This document shows, one piece after another, positions 1 through 7,068 of a stretch of DNA of 8,619 nt (the stretch's first letter is position 1; each line of letters starts with the position of its first letter). The notes below the pieces were generated by a model. That model searched no databases. It saw nothing but the letters and a program-made list of their open reading frames with translations, and had not been told where the DNA came from. The position numbers and the translations under genes were made by a program. The stretch is from Clostridia bacterium (GTDB lineage: Bacteria; Bacillota; Clostridia; Oscillospirales; Acutalibacteraceae): assembly GCA_017519685.1 (NCBI GenBank), contig JAFWRV010000141.1, positions 1-8,619 on the forward strand, in the 5' to 3' direction.

Positions 1-461
1 AAATGTATATCAGCACAAGCATGCCGGTTGAGGACCAGGGCACAATGAGCGCGAATATCATTATCAACGGCAACAAATGCAAGGTCTTCATTCCCAATAT
101 CAGAGGATATTATGAAGTCCCGATTGATTCAATCGAGGATATAACCAAGGAAATCGATGTCGGTACATCCGCTCCCGATGAAAGCAAGAAAACCGGCACC
201 GTTCAGGCAACCGACGCCAACGGCATTATCTATGACGTTGATATGTACACTGAAAGCAACGGCGATACTGTCAGCTACTGGTACAACGGCGATACTCTCA
301 CCAGAGTTGAGAATATTTCGGCAGACGGCTCATCAACAATAGTTGAGTATAACGAGATCTCCTACACAGCCGATGAAAAAGTATTCGTCGAGCCGCAGGG
401 TTATTTCAATATGACCGATATGATGGCTGCCGGCGATTCGATTCTGACAACAAAGAACTGA
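1..461 (+). CDS. C-terminal part of an unknown, probably exported beta-rich protein (5' end outside window)
   Basis: The open frame runs from the left edge to a TGA at 459-461. The Met codon at 3 has no room for a ribosome binding site and no signal sequence follows, so I read it as an internal Met of a longer protein. About 152 residues are visible. They are acidic and rich in Thr, Ser, Asn and Tyr, with alternating hydrophobic strands (IIINGNKCKVFIP, YYEVP, TVSYWYNGDTLTRVEN) and an NMTDMM stretch near the end. This strand-rich pattern recalls LolA/LppX-like lipoprotein domains that bind lipophilic ligands, but that is only an impression and I do not recognise the family. The stop overlaps the start of the next gene (TGATG), so the two are very likely co-transcribed and translationally coupled. 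Coding status is fairly certain; function is unknown. Confidence 0.72.
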   Translation, partial: MYISTSMPVEDQGTMSANIIINGNKCKVFIPNIRGYYEVPIDSIEDITKEIDVGTSAPDESKKTGTVQATDANGIIYDVDMYTESNGDTVSYWYNGDTLTRVENISADGSSTIVEYNEISYTADEKVFVEPQGYFNMTDMMAAGDSILTTKN

Positions 462-1189
462 TGCGTACGGCATTTATAACCGGAGCATCCGGCGGAATAG
501 GCAGCGCAATCGCTCTCAGACTCGCCGAAGACGGGTTTGCTGTCGCCTGCTGCTGTCACAGCAATAAAGAGTCCGCAGAGAGACTCTCCTCGGAACTCGA
601 AAAAATGCACGCGTCCTACAAAATGTATTTTTTTGATGTTTCGGACACAACAGAAACAGAAAAAATATTCAGAGAAGCTTCCGCTTTTTTCGGGGGCTTC
701 TCTGTGCTTGTAAACTGCGCGGGAATCGCCCTCAGAAAACTCTTCACCGACACCTCTCCCGAGGAATTCGACCGTATCTGCGCGGTAAATCTCAAGGGCG
801 TTTACAACACCTGCCGTGCCGCCGTTCCCGAGATGGTCAGACGGCACGAAGGCAAAATCATTAATATTTCATCAATGTGGGGAGTCTGCGGAGCATCGTG
901 CGAAGCGGTTTACTCCGCCTCAAAAGCGGCGGTCATCGGATTTACAAAGGCGCTTGCGAGAGAACTCGCGCCGAGTAACATTCAGGTGAACTGCATTGCT
1001 CCCGGCGCGATAGACACCGTGATGAATTCAGACCTGACAGATGACGAAAAAGCCGCTTTTGCGGATGAAATACCGATGGGAAGATTCGGCTCCCCGGCTG
1101 AAATCGCGGGCACCGTTTCATTCCTTGCCGGAAAGGATTCCTCCTATCTCACCGCCCAGGTGATAACCGTTGACGGAGGGCTGACCTGA
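461..1189 (+). CDS. ymfI: Short-chain dehydrogenase, likely EF-P 5-aminopentanone reductase (YmfI-type)
   Basis: A 242-residue classical SDR with a full Rossmann domain. It has the cofactor loop TGASGGIG (7-14), the NAG motif (N85-A87-G88, written NCAG), structural N110, and the catalytic triad S138, Y151, K155 with the usual YxxxK spacing. A PG turn (181-182) and a VDGG C-terminus follow. FabG and many other SDRs share these. The segment SSMWGVCGASCEAVYSASK (137-155) resembles what I remember of Bacillus YmfI, which reduces 5-aminopentanone on Lys32 of elongation factor P to 5-aminopentanol. That specific assignment is inference; a generic 3-oxoacyl-ACP reductase is the alternative, but no fatty-acid genes are nearby. 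The start at 461 overlaps the previous stop, and only a weak purine-rich site precedes it, so it probably depends on coupled translation. The protein should be cytosolic, with NADPH as the likely cofactor. Confidence 0.85.
   Translation: MRTAFITGASGGIGSAIALRLAEDGFAVACCCHSNKESAERLSSELEKMHASYKMYFFDVSDTTETEKIFREASAFFGGFSVLVNCAGIALRKLFTDTSPEEFDRICAVNLKGVYNTCRAAVPEMVRRHEGKIINISSMWGVCGASCEAVYSASKAAVIGFTKALARELAPSNIQVNCIAPGAIDTVMNSDLTDDEKAAFADEIPMGRFGSPAEIAGTVSFLAGKDSSYLTAQVITVDGGLT
1175..1180 (+). promoter_or_regulatory. Ribosome binding site of radC
   Basis: GGAGGG lies inside the end of the upstream dehydrogenase gene, 8 bases before the ATG at 1189. It supports that start even though the ATG overlaps the upstream TGA (TGATG), so radC can initiate both by coupling and on its own site. 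Confidence 0.7.
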
Positions 1190-1884
1190 TGGACAAAAAG
1201 AAATATCCTCACGCCGACCACCGGCAGAGAGTCCGCAAAGCATTCCGTGAAGCGGACACCGCAACGGTTCCCGACAGAAGTCTGCTTGAACTGTTGCTTT
1301 TTTATTCAATACCGCGCAGAGACACCAACGCCCTCGCCGGCGCGCTGCTTGAAAAATTCGGCTCGCTTAAAGCGGTGCTTGACGCGCCGTATGATGAACT
1401 GATTAAAGTTGACGGTATGGGCGAAAGCTCCGCCCTTCTGCTCTCTGTCCTTCCCGAAATATCGCTCAGATACCGGGAGGACGGCAAACCGCTCCCCGCT
1501 CTTTTTGAAACGGGGGAAACCGAAAAGTTTGTTTCGGCTCTGTTCAGAAACTGCAAAAACGAGGAATTTCATATTATCTGCATTGACGCGCTCGGCAGGG
1601 CAACAGTATGCAAAAAAGCGGCTGAAGGCGATGAAAACAGCGTCAGTGTTTCTAAAAGAGCGATTCTCGAAGCGGCGTTTTCTTCGGACGCGGAATCGGT
1701 TATCCTGGCGCACAACCATCCCGACGGTGACGCGGCGCCGTCAAAAGAAGATATTGAACTGACAAGGGAAGCCGCCCGTCTTCTCGGAGAGACGGGAATC
1801 CGTCTGACCGACCATCTGATTTCCGGCAGAGACGGGATACTCTCACTCGCTTCAACAGCAAAATACAAATCGCTTTTTGAATAA
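1189..1884 (+). CDS. radC: RadC-family JAMM-domain protein
   Basis: A 231-residue protein of the usual RadC length and order. An N-terminal helix-hairpin-helix-like region (about 25-95, with the hairpin around KVDGMGESSA, 73-82) is followed by a JAB1/MPN domain (about 110-231). The zinc-type JAMM motif is intact: H175-x-H177, then S185 and D188, in HNHPDGDAAPSKED. The family-typical DHLISG sits at 208-213. RadC was named for a supposed DNA-repair role that later work in E. coli did not support. The domain is built like a metallopeptidase or DNA-associated enzyme, and its substrate in Clostridia is not established. It starts inside the TGA of the YmfI-like gene and ends 12 bases before the phosphorylase gene, so it belongs to the same transcript. 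The family assignment is firm; the cellular role is not. Confidence 0.93.
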   Translation: MDKKKYPHADHRQRVRKAFREADTATVPDRSLLELLLFYSIPRRDTNALAGALLEKFGSLKAVLDAPYDELIKVDGMGESSALLLSVLPEISLRYREDGKPLPALFETGETEKFVSALFRNCKNEEFHIICIDALGRATVCKKAAEGDENSVSVSKRAILEAAFSSDAESVILAHNHPDGDAAPSKEDIELTREAARLLGETGIRLTDHLISGRDGILSLASTAKYKSLFE

Positions 1885-1889
1885 GGAGG
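1883..1889 (+). promoter_or_regulatory. Strong ribosome binding site of the phosphorylase gene
   Basis: AAGGAGG overlaps the TAA stop of radC (1882-1884) and lies 7 bases before the ATG at 1897, ideal spacing. It fixes that start over the in-frame GARYA region downstream and suggests the phosphorylase is translated efficiently and independently of radC. Confidence 0.85.
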
Positions 1890-1896
1890 CCGCATT

Positions 1897-2661
1897 ATGT
1901 ATGAACCCGAATATCATATCCGCCTGACAAAGGAAGACGGCGCAAGATACGCCATCCTTCCCGGCGACCCCGGCAGGACGGAACAGATTGCGAAGTATTT
2001 CGACAATCCGCGCGAAGTTATGTTTAACCGTGAATTCAGGACTTTCTCGGGATATCTTGAGGGAGAAAAGGTGCTTGCCGTTTCAACCGGCATCGGCGCT
2101 CCTTCGGCGGCAATCTGCGTTGAGGAGCTCGCGCATATAGGAGTTGACACCTTTATCAGAACGGGCACCTGCGGCGGAATGCAGCTCAATGTCAATCCCG
2201 GTGACCTTGTTATAGCAAGCGGCGCCATCCGTATGGACGGCACCTCAAAGGAATATATGCCCGTTGAATTTCCCGCTGTCGCCGATTTCGAAGTAACAAA
2301 CGCTCTCGCTCAAGCCGCGGATAATCTCGGCATCCCGCATCATATCGGAGTTGTTCAGTCAAAGGACAGTTTTTACGGTCAGCACTCCCCCGACTCGATG
2401 GGCGCCGCCGAAGAGCTCAAGGCAAAGTGGGAAGCGTGGAAACGCGGCGGCTGTCTTGCCTCGGAAATGGAAAGCAGCATTCTTTTCATAGTCGCGTCTC
2501 TGAGACGGCTCAGGGCGGGCGCGGTTTTTCACTGCGTCTGGAATCAGGAGCAGGCGGGTCACGGTATGCCGACGGAAAAGAATGAGAATACCGACGGCGC
2601 TGTCCGCGCCGCGGTTGAGGCAATCAGAATAATGATAAAGAAAGATACGAAAAATAAATAA
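1897..2661 (+). CDS. udp: Uridine phosphorylase-family nucleoside phosphorylase
   Basis: A 254-residue PNP/UDP-family enzyme that cleaves a nucleoside with phosphate to give the base and ribose-1-phosphate (nucleotide salvage, cytosol). Visible landmarks match E. coli uridine phosphorylase by eye. They are H7 near the N-terminus, the phosphate loop PGDP (22-25) with R27, the REF segment (45-47), STGIG (63-67), R88-TGT, GDL (102-104), the EFPAVADFE block (124-132), DSFYGQ (157-162) and the ribose-binding EME (190-192). The strong resemblance of EFPAVADFE argues for Udp over purine phosphorylase. Two arginines that contact uracil in E. coli (R168 and R223) seem to be S164 and Q217 here, so substrate range may differ. 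It is the last gene of the plus-strand string; its TAA is 14 bases upstream of the terminator hairpin. Confidence 0.88.
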   Translation: MYEPEYHIRLTKEDGARYAILPGDPGRTEQIAKYFDNPREVMFNREFRTFSGYLEGEKVLAVSTGIGAPSAAICVEELAHIGVDTFIRTGTCGGMQLNVNPGDLVIASGAIRMDGTSKEYMPVEFPAVADFEVTNALAQAADNLGIPHHIGVVQSKDSFYGQHSPDSMGAAEELKAKWEAWKRGGCLASEMESSILFIVASLRRLRAGAVFHCVWNQEQAGHGMPTEKNENTDGAVRAAVEAIRIMIKKDTKNK

Positions 2662-2675
2662 GAGAATAACAGATA

Positions 2676-2707
2676 AAGACAGAGCCGTGACATCACGGCT
2701 CTGTCTT
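2676..2707. terminator. Bidirectional intrinsic terminator between convergent operons
   Basis: A perfect 15-base inverted repeat, AAGACAGAGCCGTGA and its complement (2693-2707), with only CA between the arms; the top pair or two will open to form the loop. On the plus strand it is followed by TTATTATTATCATTAATTTT, and on the minus strand by a moderately T-rich run. It therefore plausibly ends the udp transcript and the minus-strand lipoprotein transcript. It fills most of the 56-base gap between the two stop codons (2661 and 2718). Confidence 0.88.
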
Positions 2708-2717
2708 ATTATTATCA

Positions 2718-3605
2718 TTAATTTTCTGCTAAAGTTGTTGATGTTGACGGGTCTGTTCTGTCAATCGAATAGCCGATTGTGTCGCTGTAATTGAATATAA
2801 CGGGAACTGTTCCGATATCGGCGAGTTTTCCCTGACCCGTAACCGTCGTTTTGACATCGGCGGTTTTTACATATTCTATTGAATAAATCTCATCGGTTTC
2901 AACATTCGCCTTGATTATAATCTGACAGTTCTTATAAGTGATTTCGGGCTTTTCAACCGTCATATACTCATTCGCCTTGTCAAATTCCTTCATTATATCG
3001 TCGATGTTTTCAACATCGTACGCCTTGCGTATGGTTTCGGGAGGAGTCGGGCTCTTCAGAGTGACGATGATAACTCTTTCGGTGCCGTTTTCCGAGCAGG
3101 TGGCGCTCTCAACATCGTCAAGCGTCAGCGCGCTCACATAATCCGTTCCCTTCACGGGAAGGAAACCTTTTAGGTCTTCGCCGTATTCAACCGAGTCGCC
3201 GTCATTGTGAAGCATATAGGAATCAAGCCCGGTTATAGCGGAATTGACATACTTGTTTTCAGACATCGGAATGCTGTCGCCGTTTTCATCGGTTGCCTTT
3301 CCTATTCTCTTTCTGTGCCCCATTGAAACAGACGCCTTGGCGCTCTTGATTTCATTGATATGAAGATTGAAATACTCAAATATTGTTTTGGTGTTTTCCC
3401 TGAGCGCTTCGGGGGAATAGTCGGTTTCGGTGACAACATTGCTCTCCTCGTCGAGAGATGATGTGACATCGGTCGGCAGAGGTGTTTTAACGTTTATTTT
3501 TGTTGTTTCTTCCTCGTCTTCACTTGTCAGACTGCATCCGGCAAAGGCAAAAAGAAACGCAAAAACAAGGATGATACTTATAAGAGCGAGTGATTTTTTA
3601 TTCAT
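2718..3605 (-). CDS. Lipoprotein of unknown function
   Basis: A 295-residue protein with a clear lipoprotein signal peptide. A charged start (MNKK) and hydrophobic run (6-22) lead to a lipobox ending FAGC at C24; Phe rather than Leu at -3 is slightly off consensus. It should therefore be lipid-anchored on the outer face of the membrane. A short acidic, Thr-rich tether (about 25-65) precedes a globular part of about 220 residues. That part shows strand-like stretches (RVIIVTLKSP, NCQIIIKANVE, VPVIFNYSDT) and helical segments at 65-90 and 196-215. I do not recognise the family; a LolA-like or copper-amine-like fold cannot be judged by eye. The ATG is preceded by AAGGAAGG (3613-3620), 7 bases away. 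It is the last gene of the minus-strand string, 30 bases after the M28 peptidase, and ends 10 bases before the shared terminator. Confidence 0.85.
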   Translation of the reverse strand: MNKKSLALISIILVFAFLFAFAGCSLTSEDEEETTKINVKTPLPTDVTSSLDEESNVVTETDYSPEALRENTKTIFEYFNLHINEIKSAKASVSMGHRKRIGKATDENGDSIPMSENKYVNSAITGLDSYMLHNDGDSVEYGEDLKGFLPVKGTDYVSALTLDDVESATCSENGTERVIIVTLKSPTPPETIRKAYDVENIDDIMKEFDKANEYMTVEKPEITYKNCQIIIKANVETDEIYSIEYVKTADVKTTVTGQGKLADIGTVPVIFNYSDTIGYSIDRTDPSTSTTLAEN

Positions 3606-3635
3606 AAAATCGCCTTCCTTAAGTAATTTAAAAAC

Positions 3636-4916
3636 TTAAATGTCAAGTCCTTTTTCATCAAACAGATACGCTGTTTCAAGCACGATTCCGACACCCGCCT
3701 CAATTGTCTTGAGGTCAAGATTGTCAGCGGTGTCAAGTCTGGTGTGATAGTATCTCGCGGGCGCGGGGTCCATCGCTGCAAAGCAGGTGCCCTTGAGTCC
3801 GCCCTGAGTGATTGCCGCGGCATCCGATGAGCCGAATGTTACGGTCTTATAGGGAATGTCAAATCCGGCGAGCTTTGCGCTCTCTTTGACAAGCGCCGAA
3901 ACCTCGGGGTCGTTTTTGACCGTGCCGGTCATATCCTTATTGTAAACGCCCATAAAGTCAAAATCGCGAACGGTGTCCAATCCGAAGAAGATTGTCTGAA
4001 CTCCTTCCTCGCTGTCAAATTCCTTCTTATGCGCCTTGACGAACGCCTTTGCTCCTCTGAGTCCCGCTTCCTCGGAACCTGTGAGGAGAACCATAACCTC
4101 TGTGTTTTCAAAACGGATATCATGGTCCGCCATAAATCTCGGCAGAGCCATCGCGCAGAAGCATCCGGTCAGGTTGTCATTCGCGCCGTCAACAAACCTT
4201 TTCGGGTTATAGAAAAGCAGGCAAAACAGGAAAAGGGGAACAAAGCAGAGAGCGACAATTGAAAGAATCCACAGCCACTTTACTTCATTTACCGCAACGC
4301 CCTTTATTGACATAACAAGAGTGATAATGCTCGCGGTTGTTACAAAGACGGCGCCGCCGAGTCCGAGACCGATTGAAGGTACGACGAGTTTCGGGCCGCC
4401 CCAGTATGTGAAACGCCATTCGGGCGCGGAATCCGCGTGACCCGATACGATGATTCTTCTCTTTGTTTCGCCGCTTGCTTTTCTGACGGCGATTATGTTG
4501 TGCGATTCTTTCTTCGGCATAAACACATCGAGAGCTTCTTTATAAAGAAGAAACTCGGCGATGACAAAAATGATGCCCAGAATAAGCAGTCCTGTTCCGA
4601 CCGCTGTGAATATCAGTGAGAGTGAGGGGAAAAAGTGAGTCAGAAACAGCAGAACCGCGCCTGCCACTCCGCAGAATACCATAAGCTGAACCCAGCCCAT
4701 AAACGCCGCCGGAGCAAGTCTGAACGACTCGGTTTTCACCTCATCGCAGGAAGTCCTGAGATCGTTTGCCATCCATTCCTGCGCTTCGAGTTCCTTCTCG
4801 GTTCCCGCGGGTCTGGGGCCGACTTCCTTGCATAATTTCTTTATGTTTCTCGCAACATAGTTTGCATACATTCTCCTGTCGGAGACATAGTTTTTTACAC
4901 TTTCTTCAGGTCTCAT
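3636..4916 (-). CDS. M28-family zinc peptidase with inserted transmembrane helices
   Basis: A 426-residue protein carrying all the residues expected of a two-zinc M28 aminopeptidase. They are H160 and D162 (GHADS), bridging D247 (GANDN), catalytic E282 with metal ligand E283 (TGSEEAGLRG), D314 (GLDTV) and H391 (YYHTRLDT). GPRPAGTEKE (33-42) is the usual N-terminal signature. There is no signal peptide. Instead there are four hydrophobic helices as two hairpins, about 74-92 and 100-124 before H160, and about 178-202 and 213-236 between H160 and D247. Charge placement (many Lys/Arg at 125-155 and in the N-terminus) suggests the catalytic side faces the cytoplasm, which is inference. The substrate is unknown. 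AAAGGAGGA sets the start; the gene lies 12 bases after the carboxypeptidase stop and 30 before the lipoprotein, so the three are probably co-expressed. Confidence 0.9.
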   Translation of the reverse strand: MRPEESVKNYVSDRRMYANYVARNIKKLCKEVGPRPAGTEKELEAQEWMANDLRTSCDEVKTESFRLAPAAFMGWVQLMVFCGVAGAVLLFLTHFFPSLSLIFTAVGTGLLILGIIFVIAEFLLYKEALDVFMPKKESHNIIAVRKASGETKRRIIVSGHADSAPEWRFTYWGGPKLVVPSIGLGLGGAVFVTTASIITLVMSIKGVAVNEVKWLWILSIVALCFVPLFLFCLLFYNPKRFVDGANDNLTGCFCAMALPRFMADHDIRFENTEVMVLLTGSEEAGLRGAKAFVKAHKKEFDSEEGVQTIFFGLDTVRDFDFMGVYNKDMTGTVKNDPEVSALVKESAKLAGFDIPYKTVTFGSSDAAAITQGGLKGTCFAAMDPAPARYYHTRLDTADNLDLKTIEAGVGIVLETAYLFDEKGLDI

Positions 4917-4920
4917 ACGT

Positions 4921-4929
4921 TCCTCCTTT
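4921..4929 (-). promoter_or_regulatory. Ribosome binding site of the M28 peptidase
   Basis: On the minus strand AAAGGAGGA starts in the last base of the upstream TAA (4929-4931) and ends 4 bases before the ATG at 4916. It fixes the start and indicates efficient translation directly after the carboxypeptidase gene. Confidence 0.85.
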
Positions 4930-5918
4930 TATGACGGTACTTTGCCGAGATATTCTTCAAGACACATTCCGCTGGCTTTTATTTTTTTCGCGTTTTCGAT
5001 TCCGACATAACGCCAGTGCCACGGCTCATAGATGATTTCGGTTATCGCTTCCTTATCCTTGGGATATCTCAGAATGAAGCCGTAATCCTGAGCGTGGGCA
5101 ACAAGCCACCTGAACGCCTTGGTGTTTTCAAAATTCTGCTCAAGTGAAATGATATCCATCGCAAGGCCGAGATTGTGCTCGCTCGTTCCGGGAGGCAGAA
5201 TGATTTTTGCCGCCTCTCTGGTCGCGGTCACTTTATCCATGCCCTGATTCATATATTTATTGATTTTATTGTCAAAATTTCTTTTCTGGAGAGCGTATGA
5301 TCTGTAACCCGATACGGTTGTCAGATAAATTCCCTCTTTTGCCGCGGCAAGATACATATCGTTATAGTGCGGCGCGGCAATTATATCGAGCTTCTTGCTC
5401 GAAGTATCGCCCTTGATTGCGTAATCCGTCTCGGGCGCGTAATCGGGCGACATGATATAGTGACTGTTAATCAGCACCATTTCCTTGTTGCTGTCGTTGA
5501 TTTCAATAAGAACCGGATTATAACCGGCATAAGAATATTCGTAAGCTGAACCGTTTGCCGTTTCGGTCGCCCTTGCAGAGGTTGAAGACGGCGCCGATGT
5601 CGGAGCGGATGAAGCTGAAGTGCCGGAAGTCGCGGAGGCGGCGGAAGACGAGGACTCGCGCTCCGTAACGCTTTCGATTATTGACGACAGCTCCGTGCGG
5701 GATGTCGCGTTTTCAACCGACGTCACTATTCCGGATATCGCCTCGGTGATACCCGTGACGCTGTTTTCATAAATATCGGTCAGACTTTCTCCGGATGTAA
5801 CCTCCGAACCCGGTTCGGGTATAGTGGGGTCGGTTCTTTTAAATATTCTTGTAACGCCGAAACCGACAACGGTCAGCATAACAATCAACGACAGAACCAC
5901 CGTAAGGATAGTTCTCAT
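4929..5918 (-). CDS. Membrane-anchored VanY-type D-alanyl-D-alanine carboxypeptidase (M15B)
   Basis: Read from the ATG at 5918 this is 329 residues. It has a single N-terminal membrane anchor (about 2-26) without a clear cleavage site, then a low-complexity extracellular linker that is Ser/Ala/Thr-rich (about 89-120). The C-terminal peptidase domain (about 130-329) has SGYRS (203-207), the zinc ligands H248 and D255 in SEHNLGLAMD, and E298 with H301 in EPWHW. All metal and catalytic positions are present. The family removes the terminal D-Ala from peptidoglycan stem peptides outside the membrane. An isolated gene like this is more likely a housekeeping wall enzyme than vancomycin resistance, since no VanRS/HAX genes are seen. 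A GTG at 5927 would add three residues, but it lies within the ribosome binding site, so I reject it. It is 28 bases downstream of prfB. Confidence 0.9.
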   Translation of the reverse strand: MRTILTVVLSLIVMLTVVGFGVTRIFKRTDPTIPEPGSEVTSGESLTDIYENSVTGITEAISGIVTSVENATSRTELSSIIESVTERESSSSAASATSGTSASSAPTSAPSSTSARATETANGSAYEYSYAGYNPVLIEINDSNKEMVLINSHYIMSPDYAPETDYAIKGDTSSKKLDIIAAPHYNDMYLAAAKEGIYLTTVSGYRSYALQKRNFDNKINKYMNQGMDKVTATREAAKIILPPGTSEHNLGLAMDIISLEQNFENTKAFRWLVAHAQDYGFILRYPKDKEAITEIIYEPWHWRYVGIENAKKIKASGMCLEEYLGKVPS

Positions 5919-5921
5919 ATT

Positions 5922-5930
5922 GATCACCTC
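5922..5930 (-). promoter_or_regulatory. Ribosome binding site that decides the carboxypeptidase start
   Basis: The minus strand reads GAGGTGATC, an extended match to the 16S rRNA 3' end, three bases before the ATG at 5916-5918. The competing GTG (5925-5927) is part of this site, so the ATG is the true start. Confidence 0.8.
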
Positions 5931-5946
5931 TTAAAAACTTTGCGTA

Positions 5947-7068
5947 TTACTGATTGCCTACCGCTTTGAGCGACTCCATTTTGAGATAAGCGTTTATGAA
6001 TCCGTCAATATCGCCGTCCATAACAGCATTGATGTTTCCGACTTCAAAGCCCGTTCTGTGGTCTTTGACAAGAGTGTAGGGCATAAAGACATAGGAGCGT
6101 ATCTGACTGCCCCAGGCGATTTCACGCTGTTCGCCCTTGATATCCTCAATCTTGTCAAGATGTTCTCTCTCTTTTATTTCAATCAGTTTGGATTTGAGCA
6201 TCTTCATCGCGACTTCACGGTTCTGATGCTGGCTTCTCTCAACCTGGCAGGCGCAGACAATACCCGTCGGAATATGTGTCAGACGGACCGCGGACGATGT
6301 TTTGTTAACCTTCTGACCGCCCGCTCCCGATGAACGGTAGTAGTCAATCTTCAGGTCCTCGGGGTTGATTTCAACCTCAACCGTATCGTCGATTTCGGGC
6401 ATTACCTCAAGCGACGCGAAAGAGGTGTGCCTTCTGCCGGAAGCGTCAAACGGTGAAATCCTGACAAGACGGTGCACGCCCATCTCGCCCTTGAGATAAC
6501 CGTAGGCGTTCTCGCCCTCGATACGGAGCACAGCGGATTTGAGTCCCGCTTCATCGCCGTCAAGAAAGTCAATCATGCTGACGGAGAAGCCTCTCTTTTC
6601 ACCCCAGTGCTGGTACATTCTGACAAGCATCTGGTTCCAGTCCTGCGCCTCGGTTCCGCCGGCTCCGGCGTGGAATGTCAGAATCGCGGGACTGTTATCA
6701 TATTCGCCTGAAAGCAGTGTGCTGAGCGTCATATCCTCAAGCTTTTTCACAAAAGCGTCAACCGCTTCCTTGCACTCGTCAAGCATATCGAGGTCTTCCT
6801 CCTCGTTTGCGAGTTCAATGAGCACAAGCGCGTCGTCATACTCGCCCGTGAGGTTCTCGTAAGCTTTGATTTTGTTTTTCAGCTGACTTATTCTCTGCTG
6901 GACTTTCTGGGATTTCTCAAGATCGTTCCAGAAGCCCTCCTCGGCAGTCTGCTTTTCGAGGTCGGCGACCTCCTCACCCATCTGCCTGATACCGAGCGCC
7001 TCTCCGAGCTGCTTGAGTTTGTCACTGTAATCCATCAGGGAAAGTCTTAATTCTTCAAATTGTATCAT
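5947..7068 (-). CDS. prfB: Peptide chain release factor 2
   Basis: A 373-residue class I release factor that recognises UAA and UGA and triggers peptide release on the ribosome. Domain 1 is helical (about 1-110). The tripeptide anticodon SPF (205-207) identifies RF2 rather than RF1 (PxT). The catalytic GGQ is at 250-252 within SSGAGGQKVNKTSSAVRLTH, a stretch shared by the family. The N-terminus aligns with B. subtilis RF2 from its first codons to EGFWND, in one continuous frame. There is no in-frame UGA at about codon 25, where most bacteria carry a programmed +1 frameshift. Here that position reads LGEALGI. Regulation by autogenous frameshifting is therefore absent. The gene follows the ATPase-like gene by 36 bases and precedes the carboxypeptidase by 28. 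The start has an unusually distant ribosome binding site (see the hairpin entry). Confidence 0.97.
   Translation of the reverse strand: MIQFEELRLSLMDYSDKLKQLGEALGIRQMGEEVADLEKQTAEEGFWNDLEKSQKVQQRISQLKNKIKAYENLTGEYDDALVLIELANEEEDLDMLDECKEAVDAFVKKLEDMTLSTLLSGEYDNSPAILTFHAGAGGTEAQDWNQMLVRMYQHWGEKRGFSVSMIDFLDGDEAGLKSAVLRIEGENAYGYLKGEMGVHRLVRISPFDASGRRHTSFASLEVMPEIDDTVEVEINPEDLKIDYYRSSGAGGQKVNKTSSAVRLTHIPTGIVCACQVERSQHQNREVAMKMLKSKLIEIKEREHLDKIEDIKGEQREIAWGSQIRSYVFMPYTLVKDHRTGFEVGNINAVMDGDIDGFINAYLKMESLKAVGNQ

Noticed and set aside
401..847. Long minus-strand open frame opposite the dehydrogenase gene
   Set aside because: It overlaps a gene with all SDR motifs, has Cys/Phe/Gly-biased composition typical of an antisense shadow, and no ribosome binding site or family resemblance.
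1306..1719. Minus-strand open frame inside radC
   Set aside because: Arg/Phe-rich antisense shadow of a gene whose JAMM motif is intact.
3619..3639. Inverted repeat TTAAGT / ACTTAA between the M28 peptidase and the lipoprotein gene
   Set aside because: Six A/T-dominated pairs with a 9-base loop, overlapping a stop codon and a ribosome binding site. It is too weak for a terminator and fits chance in AT-rich spacer.
5572..5670. Possible tandem repeat in the carboxypeptidase gene
   Set aside because: The Ser/Ala/Thr-rich linker is low complexity at the protein level, but the DNA shows no regular repeat unit.
4929..5918. Vancomycin resistance gene vanY
   Set aside because: The family fits, but there are no van regulatory or ligase genes nearby. 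The setting after prfB looks like housekeeping wall metabolism.
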